Source: Sequoia sempervirens
Taxonomy: Eukaryota; Streptophyta; Pinopsida; Cupressales; Cupressaceae
Assembly (NCBI GenBank): GCA_007258455.2
Contig: VDFB02270651.1
Span: 700,906,217-700,970,216, forward strand
Length of the DNA stretch: 64,000 bases
Direction of reading: 5' to 3'
Shown: one piece after another, positions 1 through 11,480 of the stretch
Layout: each line of letters opens with the position of its first letter
How positions within the stretch are numbered: position 1 is the first letter of the stretch
The notes under the pieces: model-generated
What the model saw: only the letters and a program-made list of their open reading frames with translations
Told to the model about the DNA's origin: nothing
Databases searched by the model: none
Program-made: the position numbers and the translations under genes

Positions 1-1885
1 ATAGGAGATGGGGGCTCATCGTCCAACTGGATTGGCTCATTGTTTCTCTCCTAAATTGGAGGAGGCATCATCATCTTAGCCAAGGATTCGTCCGCAGTGG
101 CCACTAGTTCATCAATGTTTCTGGATGACGCAGAACGAGAAGGCCCCACTCTCTGTCTCTTCGGAACAGGCTCTATGCTTGCAGCCACTTCTTTTCTCTT
201 CTCAGTAATCTCAACAACTTCATCATTGTGGGATGCGTCGGCATTGGAGGAGTCTGATTATGTCTCACTCAGCAAGTCATAAGTGAGCATCATTCTTTTT
301 TGCCTCAACTCCTGGACCTGTTGGTCGACCCACCACTGAGAGTACTTAACCACTGGCCTCATTAGCGTAGCCAAATCTGAATGCTCGGGCTCTGACCACT
401 TCACCGCAGGAAGAGGCCAGCTCTCATCGAAGCATAGCGGGCATATTTTTAGTCGTCCTGCAACTGATCGAGCACCCGGCAAAGTTCGGTTGCCCTCATC
501 AAATCCACCGGCACTCTAGACCATAACCTTCTCCTGACTTCATACTCATCAGCAACATTTGCCCAGAAGTCCTCCAGGTCTACTCTGTGTTTATATCTTT
601 TCCCATCCACAGTCTGAATGTGATGATGAGGGTCAAAATTGGCCCTGGACCGATAAGTTGTGAATGCATACCATTGAATTTCCAGCCTGGCGCTTTCGGC
701 TGCTTGTGCCGACAAACAAGACTCCAACATATTTTCGATAAAGAATGGGAATGTGATGGCCGCCTTCTTACTTGGCCTCTGGATGTTCTGATAATCTTCC
801 AGCTGTCTCAAGACTTCGAGCAAAAACATCCTATTTGTAGGATAGATAGGAAGCCTATAAGGATTTCCAATGAATCCCTGGATCCTAATATACGTGAACC
901 TTGGAAACTGGATGAACCAGGATCCATATCTACTGACTAAGCTCTTGGCTTTGTGACTCAATCTCTGGTGAGTTCCTCCTTGAAGTATTCTCGTGATATA
1001 CATGAGGAAAGCATCGTGCGCCCGCCTAAAGTGAGACTTCTCCCTGAGTTGAAGTTGTGGGTAACAGTCATAAGACTTGAGTTCATTCTCACCATTGCCA
1101 ACTTTTCCCTTACATATAAGTCCTGAGTATCTGTATGTTCTGGCCAACAAATAGACAATGTATGAGCTCATGTAGAAAGACTTGGTCTTCTCCAAATTGA
1201 TCAGCTACTCGTGGAGACTGTCGCTAATCATCCGAGACCAGTTGAACATCTTCACGTCGGAGGTGATTTCATCGATAAAATAATACATCCACGTTTCAAA
1301 ATATGCGCCTTGTGGATTGCTGGCTATCCTGTTCAACATCAAAATGATATCTCCATAATCCTCGAAGTCTATCCGACGCAACTTCTTGGGCATTTCCTTG
1401 GTAGATGGTCTAGGTTTCTCTAGCCATGATTTATTAATATTTGTGGCACACAATTCAGATTGACCATCATACAACCTTTTGGCGTCCTCCTTGGTCTTAT
1501 AGATGGTCCGATGGTGTGTGGGGATGCCAAATGCCTCCTAGATTGCTACTTCGCCAAGGTGAGCTAGAATCCTTCCATCAAGTGCAATAATTTGTCTTTC
1601 CTGCGCATCATAATGAATGGCGCATTCTACCATCAACTCGACACATTCTATTGTTGGCGGGAATCCGGCTGCTTGGAAGATGCCATTCCTCACCATCCGT
1701 CTGGCAATTGGTGTCGGTAATCCATTGTGTCCATATATCCTCTTTTTAAACTCCATGAAGTCTACATGTCCAAGATCAGTGTCCGCAATATTTTTCCATT
1801 TTGAATTGATCTTTGACTCTCGCTACACCCCCTTACTAGCAAACTTCATCGGCACCTGTTTTGATGATTCTCCCGGTGTGGTCAT
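1..1885 (-). pseudogene. Broken ORF of element A, unknown retroelement protein
   Basis: I do not recognise a named domain. The first ATG at 1885-1883 follows a pyrimidine-rich stretch ending in GCAG, so a leader intron is possible. One frame runs from 1885 to about 450 with only four in-frame stops (about 1825, 1540, 1207 and 451); the frame then shifts and continues towards position 1. Conserved blocks shared with element B include PTPIARRM, QAAGFPP, ELMVECA, FGIP, and a later WWVDQQVQELRQK block. The tail, from roughly position 260 down, is acidic and lysine/arginine-rich with a basic PKRQRV stretch like a nuclear localisation signal. No CCHC knuckle, protease, RT or integrase is seen. It may be a divergent gag or an accessory protein. 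Two copies in one window sharing order and motifs argue that it was a real protein. Confidence 0.6.
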
Positions 1886-3184
1886 TAACCTGCAATAAAA
1901 AAAACATCAACATTAATACAGAGACTTTAAATATAATTTATTTTCATGCCTTTTATTTCGAATACTTTACTTTCAGCTTATTGAAAAGATAAACTTCAGA
2001 GAAAAAGCAAGCTGAAAGTAAGTGAATTTGATTGAAATTTTGCCAAAACTTAGCCAGAATGATAGAAAGAAGAATAAAATCTTGGCCAACCCAATTTCAA
2101 ACCTTTGGAGTATCCTCTGGCTACGAATAAAATTCAGCTTCTAAGAGTTGAATCAAAAATCCTAATGACAAAGTGCGCCAACTTGCTAAGAAATTCGACT
2201 TTCAGCCAAGAATTAAATTACTTCTACAGAAGTTACTTCCTCAGCATAAAAATTTACTCCTCCTACTAAGAAAATCGACCTTGCCTTCAGAAGAATCGAC
2301 CTTGCCTTACGTTTCTTGCAATTTTGAGAGATTAACTTCTCTTCAGCTGAGCTTGTGAAAAATGAGTTGCTGAAACTCATTATAATGCTGAAGAATTCGA
2401 TTTGTTTTAGCAACTTCATCTTTTCCTCTCAATTTCGATTTGTTTTCTTCTCTTCAATCAAGCAAGTTTCTATTATTTTCGAAAAAATTTCATGGCAATC
2501 TTATCCAGGCACCATCTTTAGCAAAATCTTCTAATTTTCTCCAAGTTCAAAATTTTGATTTTTTTGCTAGATGTTTATCTTTTATTTTCGAATATTTTGG
2601 AAAAATATTAAATGTCCAATTGAATTAAATTCGATTTTTCCAAGTTTCAATTCATGGCAAAATTTATTTATTTTCCCCTTTCTCTGGCGTAATGAATTTT
2701 CTTCCAAGAATTTTCTTCGAAGACCTTTGTGGCAAATTTCATTTTTGTCCGAGGCATTTTATATTTATAAATGTCGGAAATAAATTATCCAAAGTGTTTA
2801 AAATGTCAAATTTTAATTTATTTCCAACCCATTCAATTTTGACCCATGGCTACTTTAATTTTACCTTGGCTAAATATTTATTCTCCAAGTCATTTCAATT
2901 TATCCTCTAGCCAAGGCAAACTTTATATTTATTTTGCCATGTCTCATCTAGCCAACAAATATTATGCCAAATTTTTACTTTCCTTATGCCATGGCGAACT
3001 TTAAATCGTGCTAGGCATATTTTCCCATGTCAAAATCGAATTTTTCTTCTTGCTTGGCTTTATTTCCCTACTCAAAGTCGGACTTCACCATGTGTTTGGA
3101 CATCTTGATATCTCCTCTCTAGACATTCACACCTTAAAATATTTCCATCATGCTTCCATTTTCCTTTTACACTAAGCCAAAATC

Positions 3185-3725
3185 ATGAAATTTCTCTCCC
3201 TAGGCGAATTTCATCAACACTTAGGCAAATTTTATTTTCTTGGCCTAGGGCGTACTTTCTCAATGTTTTTCCAAGTGATCAATGGGTGGGCGGACTTTCT
3301 CCTAGCCAAGACATGGCATGGTGGACTTTGGGTTAGGCTTGCCATTTCTTCATCTTGCCATGGCGGACTTTATATCTTGCCTTCCACTTGCATTTATCTA
3401 ACCAAATATTTAATTTTCCCCCTCAAAGGCGTCCATACTTAGTCAAATTTTCGTCCCTCTGGCAAGCTAGGCGGACTTTCAAACTTTTATGCCATCTCCC
3501 TCAAGGCTTGGGCAGACTTTCTCATAGTCTTGCCATTTCATCACCAAGGCTGGGGCGGACTTCATGTTGGCTTTTGCCATGTGAAGGGTGGACTTCCAAG
3601 CTTTCTCGCCATCTCCCATCTCCATGGCAAGGGCGGACTTGCCAAGATGTTTTCCAAGTGAGGGCGGACTTTGAAGGAGGCTTGACATTTCTCTTTCTTT
3701 CATGGGCAAGCTTGAAGATCCAGAC
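3185..3725 (-). repeat. Array of AAGTCCGCC-type motifs in element A
   Basis: On the plus strand about a dozen copies of GGCGGACTT or one-base variants recur every 30-60 bp, several next to CCATGG-like words. Read on the element's own strand these are AAGTCCGCC, the same motif repeated about 30 times in the solo LTR at 48191-51772. The motif is GC-rich inside an otherwise AT-rich LTR. Small ORFs across this block are by-products of the repeats. Confidence 0.7.
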
Positions 3726-4299
3726 TTAGGCAAGTTTCTCCATGGATTTGCATGCCTTTTCCTCTTCATTTTCTCAGATTTTCTCATTCCAGAGGTCTGA
3801 TTTTTTATGATTTTTGCATTGATATTTCCAGATTTCTATCTTGCTTTTCCATGCTTTTCTTGATTTTTTGATTTTTTTGGCTTAATTTTGGTTCTAAAAA
3901 TGGAAATGTTGACTCGTTGACCAGGGTTGACTTTCTAAAAATAGAAATTTCTAAAAATATAAAAAGCAAAATCTCTAAAAAATAGGGAACCCAATTTGGT
4001 CCAAAAATGCCAAAAAAGAAAAAAAAAAGCGAAAAAAAAATGCCTAAAAAATAGGAAGTGTCAAAATTGACTCAAAGCACAGGCGATCCTCGTCTCCCGG
4101 ACCTTTTGAGCACTTCCGTGACGTTTAGGCACTGTTTCGGGCTTGTATTCTCAACTTGGCTCGAATGACTCAAAAAACTGACCTGAAACTCTCAACATGA
4201 TAACCTCATGAAACCGTTGCGCGAAAGCAAACCCTAAAAAGAAGCAAACTACTAGGGGTCCCCATTTGCAATGGGGTGATGTGTGAAAAGGTCACAACA

Positions 4300-5964
4300 C
4301 ATCTCTAGTTGTCTCTGTTTTGCATGTTACTAATGTGTTCAATTTGTTTATTTTTCTATTTGAAATCTATGAGTTTTATGGTTTCTTTGGTTTCAGTTAG
4401 TGCAATAGTCATGCTTTTCTATCACCTTTGAGATGTCATATGTGTGAAGATTTTGTGGGTTGTTTTTACCTACAATTGAATGGAGAACTCAATTGTGAAT
4501 CTTCGTTGAGCTATTGGTGCCTTTTGTAGCATGATTTTTGCTATTAGCCATTATGGAATTGTAGTATGTTCGTTTCAAAGAGATAGAGAGATGGATAATT
4601 GGAGTACCCAAGGCAATTGCACTTTGAAACCTATAGCAGTTGACGAAGGTGTCGAGAGGCTCCAAATCACAATCCAATGGGAGCTTTGTGCAATTGCATA
4701 GTCGGTGGTATCTTCTTAGTTTTGAGTTCATGTTTTTATTTTTCCTTTGGGAACTCCTAGTGTTGCAATTGAGTTCTTTGATTGTGCAAGGGCCATGGAC
4801 AATCTTCAATTAGGTGTTTATCACAATGCCATGGGTAGCTCTAGATCACTTTCAATGGGAACTTTGGCAATGATGTCGATATGTAGATTGCAAAAGGTTT
4901 ATCTATGATGTGTGTACCTTGTTTTAAGGTATGGTTTGTTGGATGTGTTAGCAATATGTTATGGTCACTATTCCAATTGTTATTAAGTATTTGTCAAATA
5001 CTCAATCTTATTCTAGAGGTGATGTACTTTGGTATACGTGTTTGAACTTTGAGTTGAAACATGAAATTCAAAGTGTGCTCTTCGCTTTGGTTTCTTATTT
5101 TTTATCCCTAGGCATGATGGAGGATGAGAGTGTCGTAGTCAAAATGATGGTTACTTGATGGATATTGCAAATGCTTTGTTGAGCCCATGAGTATAGAGGA
5201 GTTAGTCGGTGTAGCATAGTTATATCCTTGGTGGTTAGTTCATTTTGTTTGAGCCCCTTATGCTTTTGCAATGTGAATATCAAGTGGGAGAATATTAGGA
5301 TTAGGTGTGCTATTCACCTTGCATATCCTAACGACTAATTGTTCATAGATATTTAATTATGTATGTATCTACAAGAATCACAAAGTGAGCAAATGGAATG
5401 CCCTTGTGAGGGTGGGGACATATGCAATATTTTATTATTCTCCAAGAATTGAAAATATTGTTTGTAATGAGGTATTGAATAGGGGGTTACATAGTTGACT
5501 TGGGAAGAGTATTTTCTATTAATAGTTGGGCATGGGATGTAATTAGGGTTGATATATTTTCTAGAATTTCTCAAGGTGTATGGCTAACCAGAATAACGAC
5601 TACATTTCGTTCTCCATGTTGCTTCTGATACTTGAAATGATAGTATTTGAAAAAAAAATATCTTGGCCACTCACAACATACTACACAAAAACTAGCCACT
5701 TGTTTTGTTATAAAGAACAACCCACCAAAAGAGAAACTAACAATGGCCTCAAAAGTTTGAGTGCAAGCATGAAAAACTAACTCTAAAGAACAACTCGCCA
5801 AAAGAAGAAACTAACAATGATCTTATTGAGGTAGCCTCCTTTCCAATCTCAATACAAAGCTAGGAACTTCTTGTCACTTGTGTCAACAATTACAATCCTA
5901 AGACAAAGGAGATAGGCTCATTGAATGCACAAATTCTATGCAAACTCAGGGGAAACAAAATATT
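4300..5964. other. No gene recognised
   Basis: AT-rich sequence with no ORF I can assign. A purine tract followed by AATATTAGGATTAGG near 5280-5300 resembles the end of a copia-type element (polypurine tract, then LTR start), but no matching coding domain is legible upstream. A short imperfect direct repeat of about 37 bp lies at 5711-5823. I make no firm call. Confidence 0.3.
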
Positions 5965-6175
5965 TTCTTTTGTCATTTTGTAGTTGAAACTTGCAACCTT
6001 TGGGCATTTTGTTATATTTTTTATATAATAAATCAATGCACATTGACAATGAAAACAATTAAATTTTGTTAATTTGTTTGTCAACTCTCATGTGAACTCT
6101 CAATTCAACTCTAATGATATGTATAAGAATCTATAATGTACATGATGAATGTCTAACATTGAATCATACTCACAA
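5965..6175 (+). mobile_element. 3' end fragment of an F-family hAT, left part
   Basis: This stretch matches the 3' part of the hAT element at 26049-29358 (about 28999-29190): both contain GTCATTTTGTAGTTGAAACTT, then a shared series CCTTTGGG, TATATAATA, GCACATTG and CAATTAAATTTTGTT in the same order. The match stops near 6175 and seems to resume at about 9551 with ATATGAATATTTGG. The simplest reading is that the hAT element between those points was inserted into an older F-family copy. Confidence 0.6.
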
Positions 6176-6179
6176 ACTC

Positions 6180-9100
6180 ATAGAGTACTTACAAGCCAAA
6201 ACCCCTAGTGAGTTACATGCCTAAAACTCACCAACAATTTTTTGAAAAACTTGCAATAATTTTTCGTAAAAACTCGTCAATAAATCACTAAAAACTTTTA
6301 TTTTTTATGAAGTCACCTGGTTTGAGTATAAATTTTTTTTCACCTACTATTATTTTTTTTAATTATTTTTGCATTTCAAGCACACAATGAGAAACAATAG
6401 ATTGTTGTTTAGGGCATGCGTATGGTGATTTAGGGTACACAATTGGCGATGAGAATACATAGGTTTTCATTAAATTGTTTTTTTTTTTTTTGTGCCTTTT
6501 CTTGCAAATAAATTGAGTCAAGAGAGAGTCCCTATAGGCTTGAAATCAGATATTTTAAACAACTTGCAAGTTTAAATGACCTACAAGTTAATATAATTTT
6601 TTGTAATTTTGTTCATAATACATGTTGCAAGTTTAAAGAACCAACCAGCAGTAATTTTATTTTTCACAATTTAATATCCTTCGATTCCTTTCTATGTTGA
6701 AGCATGAAAGTGTTGAAAGTGTTGAATTTTCATAGTCATAATTTAAGCTTGCAAGTTATGACCTGCAAACTTGAATTTTCACAACAATGAAAATTCAAGC
6801 CTAAGGTCGTTTAGACTTGTAATATGAACAAATTTTCAATTAAACAACCTACAAGATTGAATGTTCACAATTATAACTATGAAAATTCAAGCCTACATGT
6901 CATTTAAACTTTGGTACTACAAATTTTTTTGTTGTCTCCCTTTTTGCCAAGTTTCATTTTTTTATTTTTCTAAGAGGAATATGGCTTCTGAAAATAGAAG
7001 AACCAGTGGTAAACTTAAGGATCCTTGCTAGAAACATGGGACACTTTAAGTCTAGCACAAGGAAAGGTTATTTGTATCCACTACACTGAGAGTATGACTG
7101 GAGGCATAAATTGACTCAACTATCACCTTGCACGAATCCCTTGCCGAGATGTTACACCATGTAAATAGCTACTCCAAAGTTTGAGGAGATGGTGAAAGCA
7201 CTCCTTGCAGCATATGACCAAAGGAAAGCAGAGAAAAAGAAAAAATAGAGGCAATGGCAGCCCCAAACCCAATTTTTAGTTCTAGGGGGTGACAAGGAGA
7301 TATGGGGGGCCTCTTCTTCCATTGGACCATAGATATGAGGATCAAGCAGCATGGGAAGCCATATTTCTAGCTTTTTTGTTCCTCGTAACACTCCTAGTAT
7401 GCAACCTTCATTGGAAGGTACTACATGAAATAAAGAATTGCAACATTAAGGCAAAGTTAGCATGTGCAAGATTTTGGTACTACTACAATATTATATTTAA
7501 TGTTGCTTCAAGTCCTTATTAGGAGCAATTGGTCAATGCATTGACAATGGCAAGTAAAAGCTTCAAGGCCCCAAGTCATCATGAGTTGAGTGGCCCATTA
7601 TTGCAAGATGAAGTCCAAAACACAAGCCAACTAGTAGATGAACAAAAAAAATTGGAAAAAGAAAGGCTGCATTGTTTTATCTGACAGAAATGCTGCATTG
7701 TTTTATCTGACAGGTGGATGGATGGTAGAATAGGACACTCATCAACTTTTTAGTGGCTTTGGGGGCAACTAATCTTTTTAAAATCAATTGTTGCTTGCAA
7801 TGAAATAAAAAATGTAAAGACCTTGTGTAACATGTTGGATGAGGTGGTGATGGAAGTGGGAGTGAAAAATGTCATTCAAATAGTGACGAACAATGCAACT
7901 GCATATGTGGTGGCTAGTAGACTTCTAGAGGCAAGGCATCCAATATTGTTTTGCAACCCTTATGTTGCCCACTGTCTTGACCTTCTCCTTGAGAACATAG
8001 GGAAACTAAGTTAGGTGAACAATGTGGTTAAAGATGCAAGGAATATCACAACTCTACAACCACACATGGATCTTAAATCTTATGAGAGAGAAAACTAATG
8101 TAAGGATATTGTGCGATTAGGAATCGCACACTTTGCCACTAATTTCCTCACCTTGCAAAGTATATTAGCTACAATACCCAACTTTAAACACATGTTTATG
8201 ACCAAAAAGTGGTTAGAGAGTCTTTATTGTAAGAAGGTTGAAGCAAAGAGGGTCGTAAAGACCATTTTTTATGATAAATTTCTCAAACTCATGAAGGAGG
8301 TCATCAATGTCAATTTCCAAACTTCAATTCCTACTTATTTTAAATTTCTAATGTTTCAATTTGTTGATTTTATAAAATTTTGATATTTAGGTGTTAGAAT
8401 TGTTGGTTAGGGTTCTATGATTGGTGGATTGGGAACAAAACCGCATGGGGCATCTAAACAAGGCCATAGATAGGGCTATAGAGGCAATTTAGCATTTGTA
8501 TGGGTCGATAAGACCAAATATGAACCCAAATGACACATTATTGATCAAAGGTGGAGCCAACAACTCCACCAACATATTCATGTTGTTGCCTATCATTTGA
8601 ACACCAAGTTTTTTATCTCCCCGTCTTTCAAAGAAAATACAAAGGATATGCTTGGACTCAACACATGTATCGAGAGAGTGTTTGCTTATAAAAACCTTTG
8701 AGGTCTCTCACTTGATGATACAAAGTTATAAGAATGTGTAAGGGACATTATTTTCTTCAAATTCTTGCATTCGCAGGAGAGCCACTCTATAGCCATGTAA
8801 AAAAAATATATATGTTTAATTTTAATTTACTATTTATTTTTAACGTTTAAGTTTACTAAAAAATCCTTGCAAAGTTATAAATGTTATCCTTGCAAATTTG
8901 TAGTGAGTGCAACTAGAGTGGTTTTTAGGCAATTCACACAAAGAAGCGTAATAGATTGACACAAAAATGCTTGAATGATCTTGTCTATGTGCAGTACAAC
9001 CTTTGGTTGCATGAAAAGAAGGTACAAGGGCAAGATACACATGAGGCACTTGAACTTCATGACATTGATCCTTATTCAAATTGGATTGCTAAGCCTACGA

Positions 9101-9550
9101 ATGTTGATGTGGATCCATTGTTAACCAATGATGAGTTAGCTGATTAGGAGAGGGAGGCAACCAAATGAGAAGCAAATGTGGCAGCATATGGAGCAAAAGA
9201 TGAGGTTGGTAAGGTATGAAGGGTGGGTTCCTCACATACACAACTTGATCATATCACTATGGACGAGGCACCTATTGAGGATATTACAGCTATACAATCC
9301 ACTTCTGCAACACCCACACAACGACAATAGACTTTTTTGAACTTTAGTCGAACATGATATTTATGATTTATATTTTTTATTCATATTGAGATTTGAAGTT
9401 AATATGTATTCAGAGGTTGAACTTGTTTTTTGGCTTATGAAATGTTTTAAAACTCTAATTTTGATTTATATATGATGGAAATCAGTAAATGTTCTACAAA
9501 TTTATAAAAAAATTGGGCTTGTCGCGTTCGAGTTTTTCAACTATGATATG
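6180..9550 (+). mobile_element. hAT transposon D, nested in an older hAT
   Basis: A decayed hAT-superfamily DNA transposon. The transposase runs from a BED-finger region (about 6981) to a C-terminal dimerisation-like region (about 9150). The left boundary is placed where F-family homology stops (about 6175) and the right where it resumes (about 9551). Both ends carry AACTC/CGAGTTTTT-type words, similar to those at the outer end of hAT E (41764-41905). I could not find an exact 8-bp target duplication; the junctions look degenerate. Boundaries are good to tens of bases only. Confidence 0.55.
6981..9330 (+). pseudogene. hAT transposase (element D), broken
   Basis: The product would be a cut-and-paste transposase acting on its own terminal repeats in the nucleus. 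Pieces in order: an N-terminal BED-like zinc-finger block with many stops (6981-7250, ending in an ALLAAYDQRKAEKKKK-like tail); a DUF659 block at about 7540-8010, including IVTNNATAYVVA and HCLDLLLENIGK (7823-8014), which are hallmark hAT motifs; the region after it (8111-8383, ending the readable core); and a C-terminal segment at 8956-9147 with NLWLHEKKVQG and an acidic tail. Several stops and frameshifts separate the pieces, so it cannot make active transposase. Assignment to hAT is firm; exon limits are not resolved. Confidence 0.75.
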
Positions 9551-9641
9551 AATATTTGGAATTTCCCTATATTACTAAAAAAAAAATTTCTAAAAGTCAT
9601 CCTGTATCATCCCTGTCCTGGAAACTTGGTGTAACATAGAA
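9551..9641 (+). mobile_element. F-family hAT right terminus
   Basis: The stretch begins ATATGAATATTTGG, like the 3' segment of the hAT at 29.2 kb, and ends GGTGTAACATAG, matching the terminus GGGGTAACATAGC of that element (ending at 29358). It completes the remnant whose left part is at 5965-6175. Confidence 0.55.
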
Positions 9642-9661
9642 CAGAATTTAAACACACTGAA

Positions 9662-10876
9662 TGTCATGCCCCCGCCATAAACTATCATGCCCCATCGTGA
9701 TTAATAAACAAAGAGAAACAAACAAAATTAAGAAAAAAGCATATAAGACAAAAGCACATAAGACAAAATAGAGATAAAGACAAAAGATGTAGCAACTCCA
9801 AAACAGCGATTAGAATGTGAGAAAAGGCAGCGCTTTGTTTAAAACTTTAAAGTAATAAATGGACAGCGATCATTGTTATTAATAATGCAGCGATCCCTTT
9901 ATTACTTCTAGCAATTCCATAATTAATAGTGTTTTAAAGGAATTAAGGCATCGATTGGAAAGAGATTTCAGTAATTAATAACTAATGATATTTAAGGCAG
10001 CAGTTGAAAAGAAAATTAAATAACATTAATGGGAACCAAAAGGCATAACCTTTGGCCTTTGGAAAAGGAGATGTCTATTCAAAACGATGCCTCCTTTCAT
10101 GAAGACATGAGGGTGTATAAAGGAAGTCAAATCATTTGGAAAAGGCATCAAGGAATAAATAAATCAAGTCTGATTTGGAATTAGAATTCTGATAAAAAGC
10201 AGCAATCTGAATATCGGAAAGTAATTGGTATGCCACTTATTTGAATCCGATATTTATTAGTTTGTGAATTTAGCAAAGAACATATTTATTTATTTAACTT
10301 GCTACTTCATCAAGAATCTTAGGATTAGTAATTATCCATTTGATTTTCATAAAGCAATCTTATTAGGAATTGGCAAGGAAACATAATAGGGAGATGCAGG
10401 AGTACGGGTTCCCTCAATTAAGTAGACCACCCATTGAGTTAGATTGTTTGTGGGCGAAGGGATCGGATTGACTTGGTTGGTTGTTCGGTGCTCTTGGGCT
10501 TAGTTGTGGACAGTCTCCCAGAGCCCCATCATGCTTTTCCCCTCAAGTTCCTAATATGGGTTGGCTATAGTGTGCATGTTATATTATCATTTTGTTTGAT
10601 GATTATTTTCCTAAATTCAATTGCTATTGTGCAATTTAGTGAAATAATACTCTTGTAAATAAATTGTATTCTTGGATTTTTTTAATTTTGGGTAAAAATT
10701 AGGTACTCCCTTAACAGGGGACATTACATATTGTGTGCAGGACCTAAACCAGGATTCATATCTTATAAAGGGCATTTCAATTGGTAAATTTACCATCTTA
10801 ATGTATTAAATTTCTTTTGGATTCTAATTGTGCTAATTGGGCAAAATATAGGAATATCCCAAGTAGAGGACATTAC
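9662..10876 (+). mobile_element. LTR with duplicated 3' terminus
   Basis: It starts TGTCATGCCCCC directly after the hAT remnant and ends with GGACATTACA. This matches the TGTxATGTCCCC...ACATTACA type seen elsewhere in the window. Two similar ends occur, one at about 10734 and one at 10876, as if the last 140 bp of the LTR had been duplicated. No ORF or primer binding site follows, so it is best read as a solo LTR. The left flank CTGAA is not repeated on the right, so target duplication is not shown. Confidence 0.55.
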
Positions 10877-11252
10877 AGTAAAATGTTATGAGCTGGCATG
10901 ATATAAGAAATATAGAGGCACCATTTTGGATATGATTTGTTTTGAAATTGTTCCCCAAAAGAATAAATCCTTTGGCATATTATCAAGGCCATCATGCAAA
11001 AAAAGGAAAATTATAAGAGATTTTTAAAGTAACACTATTCACGCAAAGAAAGACCACTGCAACATCTGAACTACAAATTTGGAAAGCAATTATTGTATTT
11101 TTAACAAAAATGAAACATACCAGAAGGCAGGCAAATTCCATCTTTAAAAATATCCTAGCACTAGTGCAATCTTCCTTGTTGATAGGATGATTTTTAGGTG
11201 AAAAAATTGCAAATAATATATCTAAAAATCAGGGTGTGCCTTACAGACAAAC
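10877..11252 (-). other. MOG1 intron, part downstream of exon 11253-11329
   Basis: Non-repetitive sequence just beyond the splice donor (GTTTGT) of the last visible MOG1 exon. I searched here and further left for the conserved C-terminal exon of MOG1 and did not find it, so this intron should run at least 11 kb to the window edge. Confidence 0.5.
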
Positions 11253-11329
11253 CTGATCATTAGTGGTTCATATGCAGTAATTAGTACATCTGTGCCAACA
11301 CCCTTCAGGCGCAAGTTTGCAACATAAAC
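11253..11329 (-). CDS. MOG1: MOG1 exon (Ran nucleotide-release factor), VYVANLRLK exon
   Basis: Part of the gene for MOG1, a small nuclear protein with a PsbP-like fold that binds Ran GTPase and promotes nucleotide release during nuclear transport. The exon holds 25 codons plus two bases: it opens VYVANLRLKGVG and contains TDVLITAYEP, the most conserved stretch of plant MOG1. The acceptor is TTGTTCAG before GTTTATG; the donor is AG/GTTTGT. Homologues continue with an NPLS-like stretch and a C-terminal VFKLAVSSF block; that exon is not in the window. It is preceded by a 103-bp intron and the GISKGRQG exon. All residues visible here look intact, with no stop. Confidence 0.88.
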
Positions 11330-11432
11330 CTGAACAAAATTGAAACATTAAGAAACTGAAGATATCATACAAGTACCTTACACTGAAATATAATCTTCCA
11401 AAAAGACACATTAGAGAGGAAAAGCATCATAC

Positions 11433-11480
11433 CCTTACTACATTGCATGCCTCCCTCCCTTGCCTACCCTTTGAAATTCC
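11433..11480 (-). CDS. MOG1: MOG1 exon, GISKGRQG exon
   Basis: A 48-bp exon of exactly 16 codons in phase 0, reading GISKGRQGREACNVVR. Plant MOG1 has a closely similar AVSKGRQGREAQNLVK-like segment between its VGQM and VYIANLR blocks. The acceptor is AACTGCAG before GGAATTTC and the donor is AGG/GTATGA. Upstream in the transcript the previous exon, 58958-59044, ends IGQM at a codon boundary, so the two join in frame across an intron of about 47.5 kb. The 103-bp intron downstream contrasts sharply with that. Because it is so short, this exon would be missed by simple ORF finding; its support comes from splice sites and collinearity. Confidence 0.85.

Larger units (their letters stand above)
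1..4299 (-). mobile_element. Element A: large LTR-type retroelement, cut by window edge
   Basis: Read on the minus strand, the element starts at 4299 with TGTTGTGACC and, after a short spacer, the phrase CCATTGCAAATGGGGACCCC. The same terminus begins element B (at 47588) and the solo LTR at 48191, so these are one family. The likely flanking duplication is CATCT (4300-4304); its partner lies outside the window. A run of AAAGTCCGCC-like motifs (3185-3725) follows, then AT-rich sequence, then a broken ORF from 1885 to the window edge. I found no primer binding site between terminus and ORF. The boundary at 4299 is well supported by the shared terminus; the class (LTR element) is inferred from the related copies that have TG...CA ends and 5-bp duplications. 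Confidence 0.75.

Noticed and set aside
3355..3787. ORFs of about 100-124 codons on both strands
   Set aside because: They arise from the repeated GGCGGACTT motif keeping frames open; no domain and no homologous ORF in the related solo LTR.
5280..5580. Copia LTR starting at TATTAGGATTAGG
   Set aside because: A purine tract precedes it, but no coding domain, matching end or target duplication could be seen.
1..10876. Missing C-terminal exon of MOG1 (VFKLAVSSF region)
   Set aside because: I searched the minus strand left of 11253 and found no such segment; it probably lies outside the window.
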